A DNA stretch of 64,000 bases from Anaerolineales bacterium (GCA_020060485.1 JAGVAB010000104.1:18558-82557); one strand, 5' to 3'; counted from the first letter of the stretch, positions 16,191 to 29,070 are shown. Notes: generated by a model not told the origin, from the letters alone. Made by a program: numbers and translations.

Positions 16191-17873
16191 TCAACGCCCG
16201 CCGCCGGCGCAGGCACAGGCACAGCCGGCACAGGCGCAGGCACAGGCGCAACTGCGGCCGCCCCCGCTGCCGGAACTGTAGCTGGAGGAAGAAGGTTTGG
16301 GCGCAGGATTGGTTTTGTTGGTGACGGCGCTGGTGAAATTGGTCAGGTTGCCTAATGCTCCGGCGGCAAAAGCCTGGGTTCCATTGACCACCGAGGCGGC
16401 AAAGTTGGAGCCAGGCAGGTTGGGCACTGAAATGGTCTTGCCAGAACCAGAGCTGGCAGGTGCGCTGAATGCCTTTCCGGCAGACGAGCCGCCAGAACTT
16501 ACTGGACGGAAGGTCGGATCATAACGGCCCCACCACATGGGTACGAACAATGGCCCTGTGTCGAATGTGCGGCGGGTGCGGCTGTCAAAGTTCTTGTCGA
16601 GCATGGTCCAGCCCATGTATTCGTCAAATTTCTCCATTTTGACATCCGGCGTTTCTGCGGCTTCAACATGTTTCCAGGCGCGCTCCATGATGTCCTGGTA
16701 ATAGGCGATGGTTTCCTTGCGGCTGAAGCCTTTCATTTTGTTGGTGACTTCTTTAATGACGTTGACCATCATGTCTTGCAGTGCCTTGCGTTGTTTGGTT
16801 TTATCCAGTGCAAATGCAGATACGAATTCTTTCTCGTAGGTATGCAGGCCTTCGGGGAGTGGATCGGCAACTTCCAGTTGCAGTGGTTCCTGGCTGAGGA
16901 CAGTTGCCGCACCCTTCTTGATGACGGAGAAGAGGGTCATGGTCATGATCTTGTCCACTGGCTGCTCGAGGAGCACTGCGGCTTCCACGGCAGTCAGGCC
17001 GCGTTTGATGCCGTGCCCTTCGATGGCGATCTTGGGCGGCAGGTATTTCATTTTGCGCGCTTTCTGGCCGCGCACCGAGGCATAAACAATGAGGCCAAAG
17101 AAACCAAAGAAGACAAGATTGAAGCAGATGCAGATGAAGTTGTCACTGTTGAAGAACCCGCTGACAGCCGAAGGTGGTTTCTGGATAACGGTCTCGGGTA
17201 CCAGGCGGGCGGGGAAGCTGGCGCCAAAAATGTATTGCGAATAACTGTTGGCTTGATCGCTTGTCCAGCGGTAATACACGCGGCCTTCATCGTCATAACC
17301 AGATTGAGGTTCTTCTGTCCCCGTCCATTTTTGGGGCGTATGATAGCGGGGTTCCTCCGGCTCGAGACCAACCGGCAGATACAGGGTAACGATCACCTCG
17401 GTTGAGCCCTTGACGTATTGTTTGCCAAAGTAATTGGGTGAGAAATTGAAGCTGGCGAATTCATCCACCTCTGAAATGTAGAGGGTGTTGGTGAGGCCGG
17501 TGATGCGGGCGTGCACTGTGCCAGTGCCCCCGGCGCGGATAGCCTTGCTGCCCAACCCCAGGGCAATACCAGGGGTGACATAGGGTGATTTTTGAATATC
17601 GGTGATTTTGGTGCCGTCAACCTCGGCAGTGATCCTGCTCAGTGAATAGGAGGAATTGGGCAAACCAATGTCAACAAAGTCGATGGCTGAAGCAGAGGGA
17701 TCATTGGTAAAGGTGATCCAGTACTCAATATCCATGGTGCCATCGTTGTTGATGTATACACTGGCAATGGTTTTGTCGACCTGAAATAAGTAGGTTTGCG
17801 CTGAAACCATGCTGAAATTCAGGGTCAGCATCAGGACAAGGACGAGCGCAAAACAAACCAGTTTCTTTTTCAT
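16191..17873 (-). CDS. DUF2207-like membrane protein with Cys-Ala repeat tail
   Basis: 560 residues from the ATG at 17873, preceded by GGAG at about -8; an upstream in-frame start is possible but unlikely. Signal peptide (residues 1-26), an exported beta domain (about 27-240), a transmembrane helix near 248-270 and a cytoplasmic DUF2207-like region (LPPKIAIEGHGIKRGLTAVE). A Ser/Gly-rich stretch then leads to the last 20 residues: S, (CA)4, G, (CA)3, GGGR, giving seven cysteines. The tail should be cytoplasmic and accessible to the radical SAM/SPASM protein encoded next. I infer a post-translationally modified tail. A metal-binding tail without modification is the main alternative. Confidence 0.82.
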   Translation of the reverse strand: MKKKLVCFALVLVLMLTLNFSMVSAQTYLFQVDKTIASVYINNDGTMDIEYWITFTNDPSASAIDFVDIGLPNSSYSLSRITAEVDGTKITDIQKSPYVTPGIALGLGSKAIRAGGTGTVHARITGLTNTLYISEVDEFASFNFSPNYFGKQYVKGSTEVIVTLYLPVGLEPEEPRYHTPQKWTGTEEPQSGYDDEGRVYYRWTSDQANSYSQYIFGASFPARLVPETVIQKPPSAVSGFFNSDNFICICFNLVFFGFFGLIVYASVRGQKARKMKYLPPKIAIEGHGIKRGLTAVEAAVLLEQPVDKIMTMTLFSVIKKGAATVLSQEPLQLEVADPLPEGLHTYEKEFVSAFALDKTKQRKALQDMMVNVIKEVTNKMKGFSRKETIAYYQDIMERAWKHVEAAETPDVKMEKFDEYMGWTMLDKNFDSRTRRTFDTGPLFVPMWWGRYDPTFRPVSSGGSSAGKAFSAPASSGSGKTISVPNLPGSNFAASVVNGTQAFAAGALGNLTNFTSAVTNKTNPAPKPSSSSYSSGSGGGRSCACACACAGCACACAGGGR

Positions 17874-17923
17874 AGCATTTCTCCAGGCAATGGGCGGACA
17901 AGCAAATTCTTGGTATTGCATTT

Positions 17924-18307
17924 TCACCACTTTGGTTCTTCGGTGATTTGATAGGTTGTGCCGCAATAAGGACAGTTGACGACAGGTGCGCCGGCCACCA
18001 GGGTGATATCTTTGGAATGCAGCACACCGCCGCAGGAATTACACTTGATGGAATTCATATTGACTTCACCGGGAAGGTCAATCTGCAAAGTGACATTGGT
18101 GTCGGAGCTGGTTTCTTTGGGAGACCGGCGGGCGGCAAACAGAATGAGTACAAAGGCAATAACGACCAGGACGATCCCGGTGAGTACCCATCCCCAGCCA
18201 CCGCCAGCATCCGCACCAGCGCCAAGGATGAACAATACACCGAACAGGATCAAAATCCCGGCGGTGACAAAGGCAATGATCTTGAGAGCTTTCATACTTT
18301 CCTCCAT
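17924..18307 (-). CDS. Small membrane protein with C-terminal zinc ribbon
   Basis: 127 residues. Two hydrophobic helices (about 7-25 and 38-56), a short charged linker, then a zinc ribbon CNSCGG...CPYCGTTY near 87-120. It is the first gene of the minus-strand operon leading through the DUF2207 protein to the radical SAM genes (50 nt gap). The zinc ribbon would sit in the cytoplasm, on the same side as the Cys-Ala tail. No named family recognised. Confidence 0.65.
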   Translation of the reverse strand: MEESMKALKIIAFVTAGILILFGVLFILGAGADAGGGWGWVLTGIVLVVIAFVLILFAARRSPKETSSDTNVTLQIDLPGEVNMNSIKCNSCGGVLHSKDITLVAGAPVVNCPYCGTTYQITEEPKW

Positions 18308-18506
18308 GCCACGGTCTTAAAAAAAGAGATCTTCAGTTTTGCAATTTTCAGCCATTCTGTCAATCACTAGAATTTTCCAGAATAGCATTGACTTTAGTTT
18401 AACATTTTATGCTGAAATGAGCAATTAAAATTGTATAATGATAGGCGGAGCCGGTTATTCCATGCACTTATATCTACGTAAAATACCGGCAACCGGTAGC
18501 GAGGAC

Positions 18507-18854
18507 ATGATGAAGAAAAACATGCGCAGGATTTTATTTTTGATCATGGCGGCCCTTCTGGTGGGATGTGGTGTATTTCCATACGAATTGACGATCACCA
18601 AGAAGGCAGTGGAAACTGAAGGGCTGATGTTGGTTGATACTACAACGCCAATTGTGGTGCACACCAGCACAGAGATTTTAACTTCCACAATGACGCCCGT
18701 AGCCACTTCTACATTGGCCGCATCGTCCACTCCCATTCCCACCCGGACGGACATTCCCACCCGAACTTCCAGCGTCACCGTCACAATGACCCGGACACCA
18801 ACCCGGACAATCTATTATTGTCCACAGGCGGCAATAGGCACGCCGTGTCCCTGA
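18507..18854 (+). CDS. Small Thr/Pro-rich lipoprotein
   Basis: 115 residues from the ATG at 18507 (another ATG follows at 18510), with AGCGAGG just upstream. Signal peptide and lipobox ALLVGCG, then a low-complexity Thr/Ser/Pro region (ATSTLAASSTPIPTRTDIP) and a C-terminus with two Cys. It probably serves as an anchored spacer. Followed by a stem-loop. Confidence 0.55.
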   Translation: MMKKNMRRILFLIMAALLVGCGVFPYELTITKKAVETEGLMLVDTTTPIVVHTSTEILTSTMTPVATSTLAASSTPIPTRTDIPTRTSSVTVTMTRTPTRTIYYCPQAAIGTPCP

Positions 18855-20743
18855 AACGCCATTCCCGCCAGAACAAACTGGCGGGAATGTTTCTCTTTAC
18901 CGTTTTGATGGGTGTTTATGCATTGAGCTATAGCGGCCTGCCCGCAGCGGATGATGAACAGTTATTGGCTGCAGCGGCACTCAATGTGGCTGATGGGGGA
19001 AGGCTTACCGCAGAGCAGTTGTTAGGCAATACCCGCCTGAATGGCATCTATGGTGGCATTGAGCCACTGCATTCGCTGGCGGCCTCCTGGGTGCTCCGGA
19101 GCGGCATTTTTGATGGCGCCGGACGAATGCAGGGGCTTTTTTGGCTTAACTCGTGGTATGCCGCGCTGACTGCCGTGGTTTTGTTTGGGCTGGTTTTACG
19201 TTTGGGATATGACAGGCGACATGCGATCCTGGCGGGGCTGGTTTTGGGGTTGGCGACACCAGCCTGGCCGTATGCCAAAACCTTCTTTCGTGAACCGCTG
19301 GCAATGCTGTTGTTGGTTCTGGCCTGTTTTTTCTTGTTGCTGGCCACAGAGTGGCAGCGGGGTTTGCGAGGCCGGATCATTAGCGGTTTGCTTTTCCTGA
19401 TCCTTGTTGGTGGTGCGGTATTAACGAAAGTACTGCTGGCTGCTGTTTTGCCGGCTTTTGGGCTTCTGTTCTGGCTGCGGACTCGCAGGTGCGGAGATAG
19501 ACCGGGAAGAGTCTGGTTTCAGATCGGGGTGACGCTGGCGGCATTTCTCTTGCTGGCCGGGGCCGGCACCATGCTGTGGATGGGGGCTTTCCCTCCGCGT
19601 TTGACGCTGGCCTTCGTGATCGAGCGCTATCGCAATCTCAGCATCCTGCCGCACGGCGGTTTTTGGAAGGCGCTGGCGGGCATATTCATCAGCCCAGGGA
19701 AAGGTCTGTTTTTTTACACTCCGGTTTTGGCAGGCTGTGTGGTGAGTGGTTTGTTTCTGCGGCACGGGCACCGCGAATTGGTCTGGTTCCCGCTGCTGGC
19801 GGCAACGGGTCTGGCGGCGGCTCAGGCTCTGGCATATGACGACAGTTGGTGGAATCTCACCTGGAGCACGCGTTTTCTTTTGCCTGTACTGCCATTTCTG
19901 ACCCTGATGGGTTTGCCGGGTATGCGGTGGCTGGAGGAAAAAACGAGACGGAACTGGCGGTGGGCGGCCTGGGGTTTTGCAGCAGTGAGCAGTCTCATCC
20001 AGTTGGGCGGGGTTCTGTTGGCTGATGCGGCTTATCTGGCAAGTTTGTATCCTCTTTCTCTGCGGCCGGTGCCGGAATTGGCGGTGTGGAATGTGCGTTA
20101 TGCTCCCTGGATAGGGCATTGGCGCTTGATCTTGCAGGGAGCCCCGCTCAATCTGGCAGCAGCGCGCGTCCTGGCTCAGGGAGAAACATGGATATGGGGA
20201 TTACTGGCCGGGCAGGCTATTTTTCTGGCAGTGAGCGTGACAGGTTTAATGAGGGGGCTGCGCAGTACCGGACTTCGCCAAATGCGGCTGTGGGTCGGAA
20301 TTTTGGGGGTTGGACTGATCTGTATTTTGGGCTTCAGTGGCAAGGCCTTTGCCAGCGATCCGGCCTATGCCCGTCAGCGCGGCGAACTGGCAGCGGCGGA
20401 GGTTTGGGTGGCGGCACTGCTGGAAGAAGGCGATGGGATCATCATCTCGCCTTATCTGTATCCTGCCTGGTATCACGCCATCAACGGGGCTGGTTTTGGC
20501 CAGCCGTGGTATTCCTGGCCGGTTCCGGGGGATGATGAAGCGGCGGAAGCAGCGCTGGAGCGGTTCAGGGAAGCCGCCAGCTCTTACCGGCGGGTGTGGT
20601 TGATTGAAGAGCGCAGCACATGGGGGGAACCTTTTCCGGCTGGCGGGCAATTGCAAGTCCCATTCGAACTGGTTGAGACCCGGACTTTCCTGGACGCCGT
20701 TGGAGAGAATGCCCTGCAAGTCAGTCTGTTCGAAATCCCTTGA
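18845..20743 (+). CDS. Integral membrane glycosyltransferase (ArnT/PMT-like)
   Basis: About 632 residues from a GTG at 18845 that overlaps the preceding stop; an ATG at 18887 is an alternative. The first helix is followed by an acidic pair (LPAADDEQLLAAAAL), then about ten further hydrophobic segments and a soluble C-terminal part after about residue 490. That is the general plan of GT-C enzymes, which take sugars from polyprenyl phosphate carriers and act outside the membrane. The sugar and acceptor are unknown. The start is uncertain because a stem-loop covers the ATG at 18887. Confidence 0.65.
   Translation: MSLKRHSRQNKLAGMFLFTVLMGVYALSYSGLPAADDEQLLAAAALNVADGGRLTAEQLLGNTRLNGIYGGIEPLHSLAASWVLRSGIFDGAGRMQGLFWLNSWYAALTAVVLFGLVLRLGYDRRHAILAGLVLGLATPAWPYAKTFFREPLAMLLLVLACFFLLLATEWQRGLRGRIISGLLFLILVGGAVLTKVLLAAVLPAFGLLFWLRTRRCGDRPGRVWFQIGVTLAAFLLLAGAGTMLWMGAFPPRLTLAFVIERYRNLSILPHGGFWKALAGIFISPGKGLFFYTPVLAGCVVSGLFLRHGHRELVWFPLLAATGLAAAQALAYDDSWWNLTWSTRFLLPVLPFLTLMGLPGMRWLEEKTRRNWRWAAWGFAAVSSLIQLGGVLLADAAYLASLYPLSLRPVPELAVWNVRYAPWIGHWRLILQGAPLNLAAARVLAQGETWIWGLLAGQAIFLAVSVTGLMRGLRSTGLRQMRLWVGILGVGLICILGFSGKAFASDPAYARQRGELAAAEVWVAALLEEGDGIIISPYLYPAWYHAINGAGFGQPWYSWPVPGDDEAAEAALERFREAASSYRRVWLIEERSTWGEPFPAGGQLQVPFELVETRTFLDAVGENALQVSLFEIP
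18860..18889 (+). terminator. Stem-loop after the small lipoprotein
   Basis: 12-bp perfect stem CATTCCCGCCAG/CTGGCGGGAATG, loop AACAAA, followed by TTTCTCTTT. It overlaps the likely 5' region of the glycosyltransferase gene, so it may attenuate rather than fully terminate. Confidence 0.5.
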
Positions 20744-20767
20744 GCTGCCAATCATCTGACGTATAAT
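20740..20767 (+). promoter_or_regulatory. ligA promoter, leaderless
   Basis: TTGAGC (20740-20745), 16-nt spacer, TATAAT (20762-20767), then six bases and the ATG of ligA at 20774. No Shine-Dalgarno sequence is present, so transcription should begin at the start codon. Confidence 0.65.
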
Positions 20768-20770
20768 TGA

Positions 20771-23988
<3,218 letters not shown>

Positions 23989-24007
23989 CTTTTTGCTGAA
24001 GGATGAT

Positions 24008-24041
24008 AACCGCTGCCCTGGATAACAGGCAGCGGTTTTTT
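24008..24041 (+). terminator. Terminator of ligA-rlmI operon
   Basis: 10-bp stem AACCGCTGCC/GGCAGCGGTT, 10-nt loop, followed by a T-run. It lies 19 nt after the stop and between convergent genes. Confidence 0.85.
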
Positions 24042-24052
24042 GTGCGCAGAGT

Positions 24053-25702
24053 TTATGGATAGTGTTCGGGCAGAACGATGACAAACCTGGTACCGTGACC
24101 GACGCGGCTTTCGACGCGGATCTCTCCCCCGTGATTCTTGACGATGCGGTGGCAGATGGAAAGCCCCAATCCCGTGCCGCGGCCGGGGGCCTTGGTGGTG
24201 AAAAATGGGGTAAAAATGCGTGAGATGCGGTCCTGGGGAATGCCTTGGCCATTATCGGCGACCAGAATCAGGAATTCGCCGTCGGCATAGCGGGTGGTGA
24301 CCTTGATCTCCAGTGGCTGATTGGCGGCGGCATCAAGGGCATTGATGATTAAATTGACCCAAACACTTTGCAAATGATCCTCGCTGGCATTGATGGGCGG
24401 CATGCCGGGCTGCAAGTCGAGATCAATTTTCGCCTGTATCTTGACCAGCTCATGCTGCAAGAGGGCAATCACTTTTTCGATGGACTGGTTCAGATCGGTT
24501 TTGGTAAAGGTATAGCTGTCTTGTCTGGAAAACCGCAGCAGTTCCTGGATGGTCTGTGAGGCGCGCTGGCCGGCTTGCTCAATCAGGTCTGCGCTTTCCC
24601 GAATGTCGATATTGCTGGCAGATGCGCGCAAGATGAGCTGGGCATTGGCAATGATGGCGGTGAGGGGGTTATTGATCTCATGCGCCATGCCAGCGGCCAA
24701 CTGCCCAATAGCGGCCATCTTTTCATTCTGGATCAGGCTTTCTTCCAGCCTTCTTTTTTCAGTGATGTCATCTTCAACCATAATGGCCTGCATGATGATC
24801 CTGTCCTCATTAAACACAGGGTAGGAAGAAATTTCCAATTCAATTTGTTGATCCTGGTCAGATTCCCAGACCAGTTTTTGCCGGGAAGAATTCTTGCCTT
24901 CCAGCAGGCTGTGGTTGATCTGGCAGCCAGGGCAAATGCCATCCAGATTGAACAGAACTTTGTAGCATTTTTTGCCGACAATGCGGGGAATGGAAACGTC
25001 CAACTGGCTGGCACGGTGTTTATTGATGGCCGCAATGGAATAATCTTTGTTGACAATATAGATGGAAATTGGAATATTATCAAACAATGTACGCAAGGTG
25101 TTGCGTGAATTCAGCACTTCCCAGCGGCTGGCTTCCAGGTCGGCGATGGTGATCTGGAATTGCTGAATGAGGCGGTTTTTTTGGATGGAACTGGCCAGGC
25201 TGACGGCGGCCAGGTTGACCAGTTGCCGGGTCTGTAAGCCGAGATCATCGGATGGGTCGCAAATCAATAACAGGCCAGGTTTCTGTTCTCCGGTGCGTAA
25301 CAGTGAGATCCAGGCATTCCGCAGATTCAAATCCGGGGTGAGATGCCGCATGGCCGTAAGAAGGTTTGAATCTGGTTCGTGTCCTGCTGGATTCCTTGCC
25401 GCTTCAAGACAGGCCTGGAGGATGCTCTCTTCCAGGTAGACAGGATCGAGGCGCTGGAGATGTTGTTGGTCGTTGGAAAACAGCATGCGTTCAGCCAGCG
25501 CTGGCTGACCAGGCTGCACGGTGATGAGCAGGATGCCAGGCGAACCGGTGAGCTCCTGCAAAAAGGATAACAACCAGGGTTGAAATTCATCTCCTCTGGC
25601 AGCTGGATCCTGGCTGGTGAGCACCTTCAGAAGCTGTTCTATTTGCTGGTCAAGGTTGGGCGCAGCCTGGCCTGCCGGTGTTGTGGACTGAGCATCTGTC
25701 AT
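24053..25702 (-). CDS. PAS sensor histidine kinase
   Basis: 549 residues from the ATG at 25702, 7 nt after the stop of the response regulator; longer N-terminal extensions would overlap that gene. A GAF-like N-terminal half (about 20-180), a coiled coil and a PAS domain near 190-310 with an unusual CPGC pair. Then the phospho-acceptor helix with AHEINNPLTA near 340 and a HATPase domain (INALDAA, VADNGQGI, GRGTGLGLSI). No transmembrane helix is visible, so it is probably a soluble sensor; the CPGC pair might bind a cofactor or sense redox state. It is the cognate partner of the upstream regulator. Confidence 0.9.
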   Translation of the reverse strand: MTDAQSTTPAGQAAPNLDQQIEQLLKVLTSQDPAARGDEFQPWLLSFLQELTGSPGILLITVQPGQPALAERMLFSNDQQHLQRLDPVYLEESILQACLEAARNPAGHEPDSNLLTAMRHLTPDLNLRNAWISLLRTGEQKPGLLLICDPSDDLGLQTRQLVNLAAVSLASSIQKNRLIQQFQITIADLEASRWEVLNSRNTLRTLFDNIPISIYIVNKDYSIAAINKHRASQLDVSIPRIVGKKCYKVLFNLDGICPGCQINHSLLEGKNSSRQKLVWESDQDQQIELEISSYPVFNEDRIIMQAIMVEDDITEKRRLEESLIQNEKMAAIGQLAAGMAHEINNPLTAIIANAQLILRASASNIDIRESADLIEQAGQRASQTIQELLRFSRQDSYTFTKTDLNQSIEKVIALLQHELVKIQAKIDLDLQPGMPPINASEDHLQSVWVNLIINALDAAANQPLEIKVTTRYADGEFLILVADNGQGIPQDRISRIFTPFFTTKAPGRGTGLGLSICHRIVKNHGGEIRVESRVGHGTRFVIVLPEHYP

Positions 25703-25709
25703 GATTGGA

Positions 25710-26459
25710 TCACTGCCCGGAATCCTCTGGATTGACAACCTTATACCCATACCCGGGAATGGTGAGAATGAATTGTGGATTGCGCGGGTCGGCCTCAATG
25801 CGTTCACGTAAATTCTTGATATGCACACGCACCAGGTCCGGTGAACCCGATTCGGAAGGATAGTCCCAGACCTCATCCAGCAAGCGGGCGGGTGAGAATA
25901 TCTCGCCGGCGTGGCTCATCAGGTGATAGAGCAGGTCATATTGCACCGGGGTCAGGCGGATGCTGCTATAGTTGGGTGTGGTCAGTTCGTAGGTTTCGGT
26001 GTTGAGTGTATATTGGCCAACATTTAATTCCTGTGGATGCTGCTTTGCGTTGTCGATCTGCAGGTTGGCATTGTCGCGGCTCCATTCCGAGCGGCGCAGC
26101 AAGGCGCGAATGCGCAGGGATAATTCGTCCAGGTTGAAAGGCTTGCTGAGGTAGTCATCGCCACCAGCCTGAAAGCCGCGGATCTTGTCTTCGTCCTTGG
26201 TGCGGGCGGTTAGAAAGAGGATGGGCAGTTTGGCAAGCACAGGATCTGCGCGCATGTCTTCACAGACGGCGTAACCATCCATGCCCGGCATGACTACATC
26301 CAGAATGATGAGGTCTGGTGGAATACGGCGGGCAGCCTTCAGGCCTTCCACGCCGCTGTTGGCGATGCGAACCCGGAATTCATCTCCACGCAGACATCTT
26401 TCGATGGTCTGGGCGACGATCCTGTCATCTTCAATGACGAGAATGTTCTTGGTGTCCAT
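25710..26459 (-). CDS. OmpR/PhoB-family response regulator
   Basis: 249 residues. Receiver domain with phospho-acceptor Asp in LIILDVVMPGMDGY near 54 and conserved Lys in LTARTKDEDK near 105, then a winged-helix DNA-binding domain (about 145-240, TPVQYDLLYHLMSHAGEIFS). First gene of a two-gene operon with the histidine kinase. Target genes unknown. Confidence 0.93.
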   Translation of the reverse strand: MDTKNILVIEDDRIVAQTIERCLRGDEFRVRIANSGVEGLKAARRIPPDLIILDVVMPGMDGYAVCEDMRADPVLAKLPILFLTARTKDEDKIRGFQAGGDDYLSKPFNLDELSLRIRALLRRSEWSRDNANLQIDNAKQHPQELNVGQYTLNTETYELTTPNYSSIRLTPVQYDLLYHLMSHAGEIFSPARLLDEVWDYPSESGSPDLVRVHIKNLRERIEADPRNPQFILTIPGYGYKVVNPEDSGQ

Positions 26460-26691
26460 AATTCACCTTTCGAACCTTTTCAGCAAGTCATCACGGCCTT
26501 GTGCTCATTTTCTTTTAATATCATCGCTTTGCATATTATAGCAAAACATACGTTCAATTGCAGGCTGGCACAAGTAAACCTTTTTCATTGATTCTTTACG
26601 GACAGAATGGCTACCTTCTCTTACACTTATGGTGTTGCTGTGGGGAAGGCAATGGACGTTTTGTCAACCCTGTGAATGAACGAGGAACTCC

Positions 26692-27147
26692 ATGTTTGCT
26701 ACAGATTGCAAAGAATTGCTGACGAGATTTACTACTTCATTGGTCAAAGAATTTCGATCCCTGCAAGACCTGATTGATGTTTTACATGAGGAACAATTGG
26801 CATATCGGCAAGGTGATAGAGAAAAGGCGGAACGGTTATTGGAATTGAAAACCGGGATTCTGCAGGAAATTGTTGACAATGCCGGGCAGCGGGAGCAGGA
26901 CAAACAAAGCCTGGCAGCGTTGATGGGGCTGGATGAGAACATCACTTACCGGACTCTGGCGGACAAATTGGAGGAGGACACAGCTGCACAGATTTCCAAT
27001 ATGATCGAAGGCAGTCTGGCTTTGTGGAAACGGGCCGGGGAACTGGACATGAGCGATGGATCGGCTTTCGGCGCAGTGAAGGCGCGGGCAGTTCCTGCCG
27101 GGAGACAATTGCGTGAAGTCTCTGGACAGATCATCTGCCGCTATTGA
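26692..27147 (+). CDS. Helical protein, FlgN-like
   Basis: 151 residues, almost all predicted helix, with a long coiled-coil (residues 15-75: LVKEFRSLQDLIDVLHEEQL). The pattern of a helical hairpin, with a lysine/glutamate-rich second helix and an LLELKTGIL stretch, resembles FlgN-type flagellar chaperones. No flagellar gene is present in the window, so the assignment is weak. A terminator follows. Confidence 0.45.
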   Translation: MFATDCKELLTRFTTSLVKEFRSLQDLIDVLHEEQLAYRQGDREKAERLLELKTGILQEIVDNAGQREQDKQSLAALMGLDENITYRTLADKLEEDTAAQISNMIEGSLALWKRAGELDMSDGSAFGAVKARAVPAGRQLREVSGQIICRY

Positions 27148-27176
27148 TGAAACCGGTATATAAAAAGGATCGCCGC

Positions 27177-27210
27177 GGGCACTGGTTGATTTTAGCCGGT
27201 GCCCTTTGCT
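27177..27210 (+). terminator. Terminator after FlgN-like gene
   Basis: GGGCACTGG (27177-27185) pairs with CCGGTGCCC (27196-27204), one G-T pair, followed by TTTGCTTT. Confidence 0.65.
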
Positions 27211-27339
27211 TTCCCCCGCATCTTTCCTGTATTTAAAATGTGTGGCAGCCAGTGATTGCACTATAATTGGCGGTGACTTCCAATCCAATGCGGGTACTGT
27301 GGATAAAAATTTGACGCGGCAACGATGGAGAAAAGAATT

Positions 27340-29070
27340 ATGAGAATGAGTCAGTTATTCGGGCAGACACTACGTGAAATACCGGCCGAGGCGGATATTG
27401 CCAGCCACCAGCTATTGCTGAGAGCGGGATATATTCAGCAATTGGGGGCAGGCATTTTTTGCTATTTACATCTGGCGCAGCGATCGTTTGCCAAGATCCA
27501 GCAGATCATGCGTGAGGAGATCGAGGCCATTGGCGGCCAGGAGATTTGCATGCCGGTGGTGCAGCCGGCCGACATATGGAAAGAGACCGGACGCTGGTAT
27601 GAGATTGGTGCAGAGATGGGTCGCTTCAAGGACCGCAATGGGCGCGAGATGGCACTGGCGATGACCCATGAAGAGGCAGTAGCTTACCTGACGCGTAACC
27701 TGGTGCAATCCTACAAGCAATTGCCGCGACTGGTGTACCACATCCAAACCAAATGGCGCGATGATCCCCGTCCGCGGGCTGGTTTGATCCGGGTGCGCGA
27801 GTTTACCATGAAGGATAGCTACAGCCTGGATGCCAGTTGGGAAGGGCTGGACCAGCAATATCAGGCGCACTACGATGCTTACTTCCGCATTTACCGGCGC
27901 TGCGGGGTGCCGGTGGCGGCGGTGCAATCCGACACGGGCATGATGGGGGGCAAGACGGCGCACGAGTTCATGTATCTTTCGCCCATTGGCGAAGACACCT
28001 TGGTCATTTGCCCGGATTGCGGCTATATTGCCAATCGGCAAGTGGCCGTTTTTGAAAAGCAGCCGGCTCGGAAAGAGTCAATGCTGCCTGTTGAAAAGGT
28101 GGCTACACCAGGCGTAAGCACAATTGAGGCGCTGGCAGATTTCCTGGGCATTGAAAAGTCACAGACAGCCAAGGCAGTCTTCCTGATGGGCAGCTTTTTG
28201 AAGGGTGAAAGTTTTGAAGACCGGCTGGTGTTCGCCGTGATCCGCGGGGACATGGATGTCAACGAAACCAAATTGGCGAATGTCATCAAGGCGGCCGCCT
28301 TGCGCCCGGCAACAGACGAGGATATCCGGGCGGTTGGGGCAGTGCCGGGGTATGCCTCACCGTTGGAGATCGAAAATGTGCTGGTGGTGGCCGATGACAG
28401 CATCCCTGTTTCACCCAATCTGGTGGCCGGGGCCAATGCAGAAGGCTTCCACTTGCGCAATGTGAACTATGGCCGTGATTTTACGGCTGCGGTTGTGGCG
28501 GATATTGCCGTGGCCGAAGAAGGTCAGCGTTGTGTTGCCTGCGGTGGCAGTTTGACAGCCCGGCGCGGGGTGGAGGTTGGCAATATCTTTAAGCTGGGCA
28601 CGAAATACTCTGAAGCGGTAGGCTGCACCTTCCTGGACAAGGACGGCAAAGAGAATCCGGTCATCATGGGTTCGTATGGCATCGGGGTGGGGCGGCTGCT
28701 GGCCTGTGCGGCGGAAGAACATCACGATGAACAAGGTCTGGTTTGGCCGGTCAGCATTGCGCCGTATCAAGTGCAGCTTGTGTCCCTGCGGGGCGGTGAG
28801 GAGGCAGCAGGTTTGCTGTATGAAGAACTGAAGCAGGCGGGAATTGAAGTGCTGTTTGATGACCGCGATGAACGACCGGGTGTCAAATTCAATGATGCTG
28901 ACCTGATGGGCGTTCCGCTGCGGGTAACGGTCAGCCAGCGCTCTGTGGAAGCAGGCGGTGTGGAATTTAAGCCCAGGTCAGAAGAAGAGCGGCAAATGAT
29001 CCCGCGCGGAGAGGTGGTTGCGTTTCTGCAGGAGCAGATTCGGGATTTATTTGCGGCGATGGAAGCATAA
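27340..29070 (+). CDS. proS: Prolyl-tRNA synthetase, bacterial type
   Basis: 576 residues. The ATG at 27340 (MRMSQLFGQTLREIP) is chosen because GGAG lies 9 nt upstream and it matches the usual ProS start; 27325 is an upstream in-frame ATG. Class II catalytic motifs: MTHEEAVAYL, TKWRDDPRPRAGLIRVREF (motif 2) and GSYGIGVGRLLACAAE (motif 3). The editing (YbaK-like) insertion lies between motifs 2 and 3 at about 225-375, and the anticodon-binding domain at about 470-570. It charges tRNA-Pro with proline. A TATAAT box is at 27262-27267. tRNA-Pro(CGG) lies 115 bp downstream on the other strand. Confidence 0.96.
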   Translation: MRMSQLFGQTLREIPAEADIASHQLLLRAGYIQQLGAGIFCYLHLAQRSFAKIQQIMREEIEAIGGQEICMPVVQPADIWKETGRWYEIGAEMGRFKDRNGREMALAMTHEEAVAYLTRNLVQSYKQLPRLVYHIQTKWRDDPRPRAGLIRVREFTMKDSYSLDASWEGLDQQYQAHYDAYFRIYRRCGVPVAAVQSDTGMMGGKTAHEFMYLSPIGEDTLVICPDCGYIANRQVAVFEKQPARKESMLPVEKVATPGVSTIEALADFLGIEKSQTAKAVFLMGSFLKGESFEDRLVFAVIRGDMDVNETKLANVIKAAALRPATDEDIRAVGAVPGYASPLEIENVLVVADDSIPVSPNLVAGANAEGFHLRNVNYGRDFTAAVVADIAVAEEGQRCVACGGSLTARRGVEVGNIFKLGTKYSEAVGCTFLDKDGKENPVIMGSYGIGVGRLLACAAEEHHDEQGLVWPVSIAPYQVQLVSLRGGEEAAGLLYEELKQAGIEVLFDDRDERPGVKFNDADLMGVPLRVTVSQRSVEAGGVEFKPRSEEERQMIPRGEVVAFLQEQIRDLFAAMEA

